Under the pieces are notes generated by a model. It had not been told where the DNA came from and made no database searches. It saw only the letters and a list, made by a program, of their open reading frames with translations. Source: Cellvibrionales bacterium UBA7375 (GTDB lineage Bacteria > Pseudomonadota > Gammaproteobacteria > Pseudomonadales > Porticoccaceae). Taken from it: 5,947 nucleotides of DNA. The translations under genes were made by a program, and so were the position numbers. Shown one piece after another: positions 1 to 5,791 of this stretch (position 1 is the first letter of the stretch; each line of letters begins with the position of its first letter). Where the stretch lies: the NCBI GenBank assembly GCA_002469845.1, contig DKNZ01000043.1, positions 1 to 5,947 on the forward strand, given 5' to 3'.

Positions 1-897
1 TACTTACTACTGGTAGGGTTGTTGGTCGGTTGTCAGGCGAATGCGGCTATTGAGGTGATCGATGATAATGGCGATAAACTTAGCTTAAATTCTGCCGCCA
101 AGCGCATTATTAGTCTTTCTCCTAATACCACTGAAATATTATTTCATATTGGTGCAGGCAGTAATATTGTCGGTGCCGATGAATATAGTAATTACCCTCC
201 TGCGGCTAATGACATTATTCGGGTGAACAATCATGCGGCGGCTAACTATGAATTAATTATTTCGCTAAAGCCGGATTTAGTTATTGCCTGGCAATCAGGC
301 AATGGCGAAAAAATTATTTCTCGATTAAGAGAGTTGGGCCTAAGGGTTTTTGTGGTTGAGACCCAGTCAATGGCAGATATTCCATACCTTTATAAGCGTT
401 TGGGACAGCTTTCTGGTCGGTCAAAACAGGCAGACCATAAGGCAGACATTTTTGCTAGCAAGCTACAGCAGTTGCATCAAGCCTTTGCTTCTCGAACAGA
501 GATAAGGACCTTTTATCAAATTTGGAATGACCCGCTAATGACGTTGAATGGGGATCATATTCTGACCGATATTATTGAGCTCTGTGGTGGCGTTAATGTG
601 TTTGAAGATTCACTGGCGCTAGTGCCTTATATCAATATGGAGTCGGTTCTAGCTAAGGACCCGCAGGTGATTATCTCTGGCGGCGCTAATCAGAATGATT
701 TATGGAATATGGGTATTTGGCAACAATGGTCAGGTCTTAGTGCTGTGAAAAACAGACAGATTTATTCAATACCCTCGGACCTTTTGCAGCGTCACTCTGA
801 TCGCATATTACAGGGCGCGGAATTGGTCTGTCAGCATCTAGAGCAGGCGCGCTCCGTGTCTAAAATAGTTTCTAGCAAAATGACTCCTGAGATTTGA
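1..897 (+). CDS. btuF: Periplasmic cobalamin (vitamin B12)-binding protein BtuF-like, 5' end outside window
   Basis: The reading frame is open from base 1 to the TGA at 895-897 (298 visible codons). The true start lies upstream; a TTG at 19 falls inside the signal peptide and is not a credible start. Visible residues (Y1 = bases 1-3) begin with a hydrophobic run ending in LLVGC. This fits a lipoprotein lipobox (Cys11), although ANA at 13-15 could also be a signal peptidase I site. The rest follows the helical-backbone binding-protein fold for B12 and siderophores (PF01497 type): RIISLSP near 35-41, DEYSNYPP near 60-67, KPDLVIAW at 90-97 followed by GNGE, PLMTLNGDH in the middle, LCGGVNVF at 194-201, and DPQVIISGG at 220-228. 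Known role of the family: it captures B12 in the periplasm and delivers it to the BtuCD importer. No btuC, btuD or cobalamin biosynthesis gene is visible, so a heme or siderophore ligand is not formally excluded, but the motifs favour BtuF. Confidence 0.82.
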   Translation, partial: YLLLVGLLVGCQANAAIEVIDDNGDKLSLNSAAKRIISLSPNTTEILFHIGAGSNIVGADEYSNYPPAANDIIRVNNHAAANYELIISLKPDLVIAWQSGNGEKIISRLRELGLRVFVVETQSMADIPYLYKRLGQLSGRSKQADHKADIFASKLQQLHQAFASRTEIRTFYQIWNDPLMTLNGDHILTDIIELCGGVNVFEDSLALVPYINMESVLAKDPQVIISGGANQNDLWNMGIWQQWSGLSAVKNRQIYSIPSDLLQRHSDRILQGAELVCQHLEQARSVSKIVSSKMTPEI

Positions 898-922
898 AAT
901 ATCTAAGAAAAACTTTAGACAT

Positions 923-952
923 AAAAAAGCCGCTGACTATGTCAGCGGCTTT
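923..952. terminator. Bidirectional rho-independent terminator between convergent btuF and amtB
   Basis: A perfect 12-bp stem (926-937 AAAGCCGCTGAC pairs with 941-952 GTCAGCGGCTTT) closes a 3-base TAT loop. Read on the minus strand it is followed by six Ts (complement of 923-928), the classic form, so it should end amtB transcripts about 70 bases after the amtB stop. Read on the plus strand it has only TTT before a G, so it should work less well for btuF, which ends 28 bases upstream. A T-rich stretch at 970-981 may help on that strand. Confidence 0.88.
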
Positions 953-1019
953 GAGTGCCTTGTTATATATTTTATTTTTTTAAGGCAGCGTTTTTTCATT
1001 CGCTTTATTCTTTTTGTTG

Positions 1020-2330
1020 TTACAGGTCATACCCCTTCTCATCGTGCTCTACAAGATCAACGCCTTGCAGTTCTTGCTCTTCATCTACCCGTAATACTAA
1101 CAGTTTATCGACAAGTTTCAAGAGTAAATAACTAATGATTGCGGTATAAACAAAAGTGGCCACAACGCCAACAATTTGAACTTGTACTTGGCTGGCCATG
1201 GTCATGCCTTCGTTGTAGCCTTGGCCGCTAAATACGCCCAGTGCATCGGAAGCAAAAACACCTGCTAGAATTGTACCTAAGATACCGCCCACGCCGTGAA
1301 CTGGGAAAACATCTAGAGAGTCATCAATTTTAAACTTCTGCTTGATTGCCTGAGTAGCATAGTAGCAAACGATACCAGCACTAAAGCCGATCACAAGCGC
1401 GCCACCGGGGCCAACAAAACCAGACGCTGGGGTAATGGTACCAAGACCTGCTACCATACCTGTTACTATACCTAGTACAGATGGCTTACCATGTCTAATC
1501 CATTCCATCATCATCCATGCCAAAGAGCCAGTGGCAGCAGAAATATGAGTCACAAGAATGGCCATACCTGCATCGCCATTAGCCGCTAGTGCAGAGCCGC
1601 CATTAAAGCCGAACCAACCGACCCATAGCATACCAGCACCGGCCACAGTCAATGTTAGGTTGTGAGGAGGCATAGCTTGAGTTGGGAAACCTTTGCGACT
1701 GCCAATAACCAATGCAGCCACTAAAGCACCAACACCTGCTGTAATATGAACCACAGTACCGCCAGCGAAATCAAGAAGACCCATTTCACCTAACCAGCCA
1801 CCGCCCCATACCCAGTGAGTAATTGGCGCATAAACGGCAACTAACCAAAGGCCGCTAAATAAAAGCATGGCACTAAAGCGCATTCTTTCAGCGAAGGCGC
1901 CTACGATTAGAGCTGGAGTAATTACAGCAAAAGTCATTTGGAACATAGCAAACACTGATTCTGGAATATCACCCGACATAGAGCCTTCAGTGATGTTACC
2001 CATAAGAAGGTTATCTAGGTTACCGAAATAGGCATTGAAAGAGCCGCCATCGCCAAAGGCAATACTGTAACCGCATACTAGCCAAATCAACGAGGCTAAA
2101 CAGGTAATTGCAAAACATTGCATCAATACTGATAGCACGTTCTTAGAGCGAACTAAACCTGCATAAAAAAGTGATAGGCCTGGGATAGTCATAAATAGAA
2201 CTAAGGCGGTAGATGTCATAATCCATGACGTATTTGCGCCATCTAACTCCTGCCCAAATACCTGGCCAGATAATAAACATAAAAGAAATGCGATTGCCCC
2301 TCGCTGGAGGCTGCTTGACTGTAAAAACAT
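1020..2330 (-). CDS. amtB: Ammonium channel AmtB
   Basis: This 436-residue inner-membrane Amt/Rh-family channel conducts ammonium/ammonia under nitrogen limitation. An N-terminal signal peptide (hydrophobic about 12-26, cleavage plausible after FGQ or nearby) precedes about 11 membrane segments. Aligned by eye to E. coli AmtB, the working residues are all present: the twin pore histidines H195 and H345, the Phe gate F134 and F242, and the periplasmic binding-site elements W175, D187 and S246. The tail (LRVDEEQELQG...) resembles the E. coli C-terminal region that couples to the PII protein GlnK. The ATG at 2328-2330 is preceded by AGAGGA at 2337-2342 (minus sense), 6 bases away, which supports this start. 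No glnK lies beside it; the region upstream is regulatory (sigma-54 promoter and NtrC-type sites) and then ettA. Length and sequence are normal for the family, with no sign of damage. Confidence 0.96.
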   Translation of the reverse strand: MFLQSSSLQRGAIAFLLCLLSGQVFGQELDGANTSWIMTSTALVLFMTIPGLSLFYAGLVRSKNVLSVLMQCFAITCLASLIWLVCGYSIAFGDGGSFNAYFGNLDNLLMGNITEGSMSGDIPESVFAMFQMTFAVITPALIVGAFAERMRFSAMLLFSGLWLVAVYAPITHWVWGGGWLGEMGLLDFAGGTVVHITAGVGALVAALVIGSRKGFPTQAMPPHNLTLTVAGAGMLWVGWFGFNGGSALAANGDAGMAILVTHISAATGSLAWMMMEWIRHGKPSVLGIVTGMVAGLGTITPASGFVGPGGALVIGFSAGIVCYYATQAIKQKFKIDDSLDVFPVHGVGGILGTILAGVFASDALGVFSGQGYNEGMTMASQVQVQIVGVVATFVYTAIISYLLLKLVDKLLVLRVDEEQELQGVDLVEHDEKGYDL

Positions 2331-2352
2331 TGTTATTCCTCTGCAATACTTA

Positions 2353-2367
2353 GCACTAAACTGGTGC
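2353..2367 (-). promoter_or_regulatory. NtrC-type site 4, in the amtB leader (about +86)
   Basis: GCAC-N7-GTGC inverted repeat (GCACTAAACTGGTGC), an exact match to the core of known NtrC (GlnG) enhancer sites. It lies downstream of the predicted sigma-54 start, 23 bases from the amtB ATG. It could act as a downstream enhancer element, as a roadblock, or, as RNA, form a 5-bp hairpin (AGCAC/GTGCT) just before the ribosome-binding site. The match is seen directly; the role is inferred. Confidence 0.6.
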
Positions 2368-2392
2368 TTTAAATAGTTATTTTACCCTTTGC

Positions 2393-2407
2393 GCACCAAT
2401 ATAGTGC
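2393..2407 (-). promoter_or_regulatory. NtrC-type site 3, in the amtB leader (about +46)
   Basis: GCACCAATATAGTGC fits the GCAC-N7-GTGC core exactly. Its centre is about 40 bases from that of site 4 and it lies within the predicted 115-base leader of the amtB transcript. Placement downstream of the promoter is unlike the usual upstream enhancer position. Confidence 0.6.
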
Positions 2408-2455
2408 TATAAGGGGGCTTTAAGGGCTGGTTTAGCCCACTTACCCTGTTTTATA

Positions 2456-2471
2456 GGCAATATTTGTGCCA
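2456..2471 (-). promoter_or_regulatory. Sigma-54 (RpoN) promoter for amtB
   Basis: On the minus strand the sequence reads TGGCAC-AAATA-TTGCC. This matches the sigma-54 consensus TGGCAC-N5-TTGC with the required 10 bases between the GG (-24) and GC (-12) elements. The predicted transcript start is near 2445, giving a leader of about 115 bases before the amtB ATG. Flanking NtrC-type repeats support nitrogen-limitation control of the kind known for glnA and glnK-amtB in enterobacteria. Confidence 0.85.
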
Positions 2472-2485
2472 TAAATTAAATTTAT

Positions 2486-2500
2486 GCACTAAAATAATGC
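2486..2500 (-). promoter_or_regulatory. NtrC-type site 2, promoter-proximal (about -48)
   Basis: GCACTAAAATAATGC has one conserved half (GCACTA) and one half with a single change (ATGC for GTGC). Its centre is about 33 bases from that of site 1, about three helical turns. This resembles the spacing of the paired NtrC sites at E. coli glnA, as remembered. It is weaker than the other three sites. Confidence 0.55.
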
Positions 2501-2518
2501 TTTTTCGAATATAGTTAG

Positions 2519-2533
2519 GCACAAAAAAGGTGC
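2519..2533 (-). promoter_or_regulatory. NtrC-type site 1, distal (about -81)
   Basis: GCAC-AAAAAAG-GTGC fits the GCAC-N7-GTGC core. Its A-tract is the T-tail of the ettA terminator read on the other strand, and its GGTGC half belongs to the terminator stem, so the same bases may serve both functions. The A-rich spacer lacks the usual YA...TG inner positions on one side, so binding could be weaker than the four outer bases suggest. Confidence 0.5.
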
Positions 2534-2553
2534 TGGGCATTTGCCTAGCACCT
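2523..2553 (-). terminator. Rho-independent terminator of ettA
   Basis: An 11-bp stem with one G-T pair (2528-2538 AGGTGCTGGGC with 2543-2553 GCCTAGCACCT) and a 4-base loop is followed on the minus strand by a run of six Ts (complement of 2523-2528). It lies about 63 bases after the ettA stop codon. It insulates ettA transcription from the amtB promoter region that begins immediately beyond it. Confidence 0.88.
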
Positions 2554-2615
2554 AAGTTATATGTGAGTTAGGCCCATTAGTTAAGCCAAATTGCTGGGTA
2601 TTTAAGGTCAGATGG

Positions 2616-4286
2616 TTAGTCTTTGAGTGATTTGTGTCGCACGCGTTTTGGTTGGGCGTCATCGCCTTGACGCTTAATAAGATCATCATGGTACTCGCTG
2701 TAATTACCCTCAAAAAATACCATATCGCTACTGTCTTCATAGGCCAGTATATGAGTAGAGACTCGATCTAGAAACCATCTATCGTGGGAAATAACTAAGA
2801 CACAGCCAGGGAAAGATAATATGGCTTCCTCAAGTGCGCGCAAAGTTTCAATATCCAGATCATTTGAAGGTTCATCGAGTAATAATACATTAGCACCCTG
2901 TTTTAATGTGTTGGCCAGATGCAGACGGCCACGCTCACCACCGGATAGTTCGCCGACACGTTTTTGCTGGTCAGTGCCTTTAAAATTAAAACGACCAACA
3001 TAGGCTCTTGACGATACCTCATAATTATTTCCAATTTTTAGCGTATCCAAGCCGCCAGAAATCGCTTCCCAGACCGTATGATTATCGGTAAGCGCATCAC
3101 GAGTCTGCTCAACATAAGCGACCTTAACCGTTTCACCCATATCAATAGTGCCGCTATCAGGTGTCTCAGTTCCGGCAATCATTCTAAATAGAGTTGATTT
3201 ACCAGCGCCATTACCACCGATAATACCCACAATAGATCCTTTAGGGATTGACAAGGATAAGTCCTCAATAAGCATTTTATTGCCATAGGATTTAGATACT
3301 TTATTGAGCTCAATTACCTTATCCCCCAGTCGCTGACCGGGTGCAATATAAATTTCATTGGTTTCATTTCGGGTTTGGAAATCTTGGGCATTAAGTTCTT
3401 CAAATCGAGCAAGACGAGCCTTGCTTTTTGCTTGTCGCCCCTTGCGATTTTGCCGTACCCATTCCAGTTCTTGTTTAAGGGCTCGCTGTCGAGAAACCTC
3501 TTGTTTAGATTCAGTTTTAAGACGTTGTTCTTTATTTTCCAGCCAAGTTGAGTAATTACCTTCATGGGGAATACCATGGCCACGATCGAGCTCCAAAATC
3601 CAGCCAGCTACATTATCCAGAAAATACCTATCATGTGTGACTGCAACAACAGTTCCAGTAAACTGCTCAAGAAATTTCTCAAGCCAGAAAACAGATTCTG
3701 CATCCAAGTGGTTAGTAGGCTCATCAAGCAATAGCATGTCAGGTCGAGATAGTAGAAGCCGACACAGTGCTACGCGACGTTTTTCACCGCCTGACAGGTT
3801 ATCGATACTAGCATCCCATGGGGGTAATCGCAGGGCATCGGCAGCAACATCAAAAGTATGCTCTAAATTATGTGCATCCCACGCATCAATCACTGATTCA
3901 TAATCTGCTTGTTTTTTGGCTAAAGCATCAAAATCGGCATCGGGCTCGGCATAATCAAGGTATACCTGTTCAAGCCCCTTCAAGGCATTAATAGCCTCTC
4001 TAACACCATCCTCAACATTGCCTCTGACATCTTTAGACGAGTCTAGCTGTGGCTCTTGTGGAAGGTAGCCAATATTAATACCAGTCATGGGGCGAGCTTC
4101 ACCTTGAATGTCAGAATCTAATCCAGCCATTATTTTTAGCAGGGTAGATTTACCAGATCCGTTAAGACCTAAAACACCAATTTTGGCGCCAGGAAAAAAG
4201 GAAAGGGATATATCTTTAAGAATTTCGCGCTTGGGAGGGACAATTTTCCCAACCTGGTTCATGGTGTATACGTACTGAGCACACAT
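2616..4286 (-). CDS. ettA: Energy-dependent translational throttle protein EttA (ABC-F ATPase)
   Basis: This 556-residue soluble protein carries two ABC ATPase domains and no membrane segments; E. coli EttA is 555 residues. The family binds the ribosomal E site and regulates the first steps of elongation according to ATP/ADP balance. Domain 1 has Walker A GLNGSGKST (40-48), signature LSGGE (164-168), Walker B with catalytic E189, and switch His218. Domain 2 has Walker A GGNGAGKST (357-365), signature LSGGE (447-451), catalytic E472 and His501. The EttA-type Arm insertion lies around 90-140 in domain 1. The basic linker around 243-322 (ELEWVRQ...KGRQAKSKARLARFEELN) is the tRNA-interacting segment typical of EttA and separates it from Uup and YheS. 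The ATG at 4284-4286 has AGGGG 7-8 bases upstream, and the N-terminus (AQYVYTM) aligns with E. coli EttA. It lies 77 bases after csoR on the same strand and has its own terminator downstream. No truncation or missing catalytic residue is seen. Confidence 0.96.
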   Translation of the reverse strand: MCAQYVYTMNQVGKIVPPKREILKDISLSFFPGAKIGVLGLNGSGKSTLLKIMAGLDSDIQGEARPMTGINIGYLPQEPQLDSSKDVRGNVEDGVREAINALKGLEQVYLDYAEPDADFDALAKKQADYESVIDAWDAHNLEHTFDVAADALRLPPWDASIDNLSGGEKRRVALCRLLLSRPDMLLLDEPTNHLDAESVFWLEKFLEQFTGTVVAVTHDRYFLDNVAGWILELDRGHGIPHEGNYSTWLENKEQRLKTESKQEVSRQRALKQELEWVRQNRKGRQAKSKARLARFEELNAQDFQTRNETNEIYIAPGQRLGDKVIELNKVSKSYGNKMLIEDLSLSIPKGSIVGIIGGNGAGKSTLFRMIAGTETPDSGTIDMGETVKVAYVEQTRDALTDNHTVWEAISGGLDTLKIGNNYEVSSRAYVGRFNFKGTDQQKRVGELSGGERGRLHLANTLKQGANVLLLDEPSNDLDIETLRALEEAILSFPGCVLVISHDRWFLDRVSTHILAYEDSSDMVFFEGNYSEYHDDLIKRQGDDAQPKRVRHKSLKD

Positions 4287-4332
4287 AGAATACCCCTATT
4301 TTTCAGTTGGTTAAGGTATTAAAATTTTTATT

Positions 4333-4344
4333 TAAACTAGTTTA
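4333..4344. repeat. 12-bp perfect palindrome TAAACTAGTTTA between csoR and ettA
   Basis: This perfect inverted repeat lies in the 77-base gap upstream of ettA, about 47 bases before its start. The gap is very AT-rich and has several possible -10 elements but no clear -35, and there is no GC-rich hairpin that would end csoR transcription. It could be an operator or a chance AT palindrome. ettA may be transcribed from here, by readthrough from csoR, or both. Confidence 0.3.
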
Positions 4345-4363
4345 TTACCAGAAATTAATGACT

Positions 4364-4624
4364 TTATCGCTTGAGAATAGCTATTAATTCTTGAATTTTT
4401 TGATGCCTTTCGTCTGGGTTTTCGAAGGAATCTTGAACACAGTTTGAAAGATGTCTTTCCATTATCTTTGATTCGACTGAAATCAAAGCATTTCTTGCTG
4501 CCTTCGTTTGATTAAGTATGTCAATGCAGTACTCACCAGATTCAATCATTCCAATGATACCTTTTATTTGACCTTCTATTCTTTTCAGAGAAGCAATTCT
4601 TTTAGTATGGCAAGGGTTTGTCAT
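4364..4624 (-). CDS. csoR: CsoR/RcnR-family metal-sensing repressor, copper(I)-type ligand set
   Basis: This 86-residue all-helical DNA-binding protein belongs to the CsoR/RcnR/FrmR family (formerly DUF156), which releases DNA on binding metal or another effector. The family pattern is clear: RIEGQIKGI at 15-23, YCIDIL at 32-37, and ERHLSNCV at 56-63. The candidate ligands C33, H58 and C62 have the same spacing (25 and 4) as C36, H61 and C65 of M. tuberculosis CsoR, and Y32 precedes the first Cys as in that protein. This is the Cu(I) set. RcnR would have His at the last position, FrmR lacks the last Cys, and CstR lacks the His. The start ATG at 4622-4624 has no good ribosome-binding site (CTAACCC precedes it), so expression may be low; an in-frame alternative is not evident. 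It is divergent from the Met-rich barrel gene, and a CsoR-like operator lies between them. Copper specificity is inferred from ligands and context. Confidence 0.85.
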   Translation of the reverse strand: MTNPCHTKRIASLKRIEGQIKGIIGMIESGEYCIDILNQTKAARNALISVESKIMERHLSNCVQDSFENPDERHQKIQELIAILKR

Positions 4625-4658
4625 GGGTTAGATTTTAACTGATTTATTTTTTCTTTTC

Positions 4659-4664
4659 CTTATA
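4659..4664 (-). promoter_or_regulatory. Possible -10 element for csoR
   Basis: TATAAG on the minus strand would place the transcript start near 4652, giving a leader of about 28 bases. There is no good -35; the hexamer 17 bases upstream (ATATGG) lies inside the CsoR-like operator. If real, the operator would also permit autorepression of csoR. Weak support. Confidence 0.3.
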
Positions 4665-4677
4665 TTTCGTAAATGAT

Positions 4678-4692
4678 TACCCCATATGGGTA
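4678..4692. promoter_or_regulatory. CsoR-like operator TACCC-N5-GGGTA
   Basis: TACCCCATATGGGTA is an inverted repeat with 5-bp arms and a 5-base spacer; its centre contains the palindrome CCCATATGGG. The arms and spacing resemble the CsoR operator of the B. subtilis copZA promoter as remembered, including a following TATnGGTA-like extension (GGTAA at 4696-4700). It lies in the csoR/barrel divergent gap, 54 bases from the csoR ATG and 56 from the barrel ATG, directly upstream of the TATAAT of the barrel gene. Repression by CsoR and relief by copper are inferred. Confidence 0.65.
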
Positions 4693-4714
4693 TATGGTAA
4701 ATCAAATAAATGGC

Positions 4715-4720
4715 TATAAT
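4715..4720 (+). promoter_or_regulatory. Sigma-70 -10 box for the Met-rich barrel gene
   Basis: A perfect TATAAT lies 28 bases before the ATG at 4748, with a predicted start near 4727. The position expected for the -35 (about 4692-4697, ATATGG) is a poor match and abuts the CsoR-like operator at 4678-4692. A bound repressor there would therefore block polymerase. A MerR/CueR-type promoter is unlikely because the dyad is not between -35 and -10. Confidence 0.55.
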
Positions 4721-4747
4721 TTCGCTACTATTTTATAGGAACCACCC

Positions 4748-5791
4748 ATGAAGTTTTTATTGCCACTTTTATTATTTACCTCTTATTCCTATGCCGACAC
4801 AAAATCAAACTCAAGGGCTATAGATCACGCGCCCATTGGCGTTATGGCAGATCATTACCATAAAAAAGGGGAGGCAATGATTTCGATTAGACATAGCCAT
4901 ATGAAAATGTCGGATAATAGTTACAACGGAGATAGCATCTCAACACAGGAAATTTTGGCAATGCCAAACCCTCTGGGTAGTATGCCGGCCAATTTATCTG
5001 TTGTGCCTACAGAAATGATTATGAAAATGACTATGGTTGGTGGAATGTATGCCCCGACAAATGAAATCACAATAATGGCAATGGGTATGTTTATGTCGAA
5101 AGATATGGACTTGAATACGTATCAACCCATGATGAATAGAAATCAATTAGGGACTTTTAGTACTTCGTCTAGTGATATGTCGGACATTTCATTAGGCGTA
5201 CTAATAAAACTTCAAGAATCAGAATCCTCAAGATGGCATGGAGAGGTAACACTTCAAAAATCTGTTGGAAGTAATGATGTGAAAGGCGAGGTGTTGACGC
5301 CAATGAATATGAATTCGAGCATGATTTTACCCTATGGTATGCAGCCAAGTGACAGAGGAACCAAATTAGTAGTGGGTGTTACAAATGTGACAAAACTGTC
5401 GGAAAGATGGATATGGGGTAGCCAGCTCCGAAGAAAATCCACTTTATCAAATGAAAGCTGGGCTTTTGGAGATCATACAGATTTAAACACCTGGATCCAG
5501 TATGAGTTAAATCATGCTGTCGCACTATCATCAAGATTACAAATAATTCATCAAGATAAGATCTCTGGTAACAATCCTATGATAATGGCGCCGGTACAGA
5601 CTGCAAACACTGAAAATTATGGTGGTAAAGAAGCCTACCTTGGGTTAGGGGCAAATTTTTTAATGCATTTACTTCCAGGTGAGGTAGATAGATTTGGGTT
5701 AGAAGTCTTATTGCCTTTGGCGCAAGATAAGAATAATTTACAAATGGACACCGACTATAAGATTAATTTTGGATACCAGAAATCATTTTAA
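4748..5791 (+). CDS. Methionine-rich outer-membrane beta-barrel protein, probable copper-related transporter
   Basis: The 347-residue product begins with a signal peptide (hydrophobic 3-10, cleavage likely after SYA16) and ends in phenylalanine (YQKSF), as outer-membrane barrels do. Alternating hydrophobic stretches run throughout, and there is no helix-like membrane segment after the signal. I recognise the pattern APIGVMADH...KGE near 28-42, then MYAPTNEITIMAM near 100-112, from proteins usually annotated only as 'transporter' or as PF13557-like (phenol MetA degradation-type) barrels. No precise function is known to me. It has 28 methionines (about 8 percent), ten of them between 90 and 120, many at every second residue (M90, 92, 94, 96 and M110, 112, 114, 116). 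His-rich spots are DHYHKK (35-40) and RHSHMKM (48-54). AGGA lies 7 bases before the ATG. Divergent csoR and the operator between them suggest copper-induced expression. Copper export, uptake or surface binding remain open. Confidence 0.8.
   Translation: MKFLLPLLLFTSYSYADTKSNSRAIDHAPIGVMADHYHKKGEAMISIRHSHMKMSDNSYNGDSISTQEILAMPNPLGSMPANLSVVPTEMIMKMTMVGGMYAPTNEITIMAMGMFMSKDMDLNTYQPMMNRNQLGTFSTSSSDMSDISLGVLIKLQESESSRWHGEVTLQKSVGSNDVKGEVLTPMNMNSSMILPYGMQPSDRGTKLVVGVTNVTKLSERWIWGSQLRRKSTLSNESWAFGDHTDLNTWIQYELNHAVALSSRLQIIHQDKISGNNPMIMAPVQTANTENYGGKEAYLGLGANFLMHLLPGEVDRFGLEVLLPLAQDKNNLQMDTDYKINFGYQKSF

Noticed and set aside
19..21. TTG at 19 as the start of btuF
   Set aside because: The frame is open upstream to base 1 with hydrophobic signal-peptide residues (YLLLVG) before it, so the gene is cut by the window edge rather than starting here.
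760..810. Gln in place of the Glu of the E. coli BtuF SDWFER segment (here SDLLQRH), suggesting a changed BtuC contact or ligand
   Set aside because: As remembered, the DLxQRH form is common in BtuF proteins of Pseudomonas-like bacteria, so it marks the subfamily rather than an oddity.
2143..2346. Minus-strand frame overlapping the 5' end of amtB
   Set aside because: It is a frame-shifted shadow of amtB and its product resembles nothing known; the amtB frame is intact and conserved.
2345..2360. Second sigma-54 promoter near GTGC...TTGCA just before amtB
   Set aside because: The -12 part fits but the invariant GG at -24 is GT, and the transcript would start inside or at the very edge of the ribosome-binding site.
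2424..2438. Small hairpin GGGCT-N5-AGCCC in the amtB leader as a riboswitch or attenuator
   Set aside because: Only 5 bp, with no T-run and no match to a riboswitch fold I know.
2552..2740. Small minus-strand frame over the ettA 3' end and terminator
   Set aside because: It runs out of frame through conserved ettA codons and into the terminator stem, with no ribosome-binding site recognised.
3358..3903. Open frames on the plus strand within the ettA gene (for example 3358-3555 and 3637-3903)
   Set aside because: They lie antisense to a well-conserved ettA, have Ser/Arg-rich products with no family resemblance, and are explained by codon composition of the true gene.
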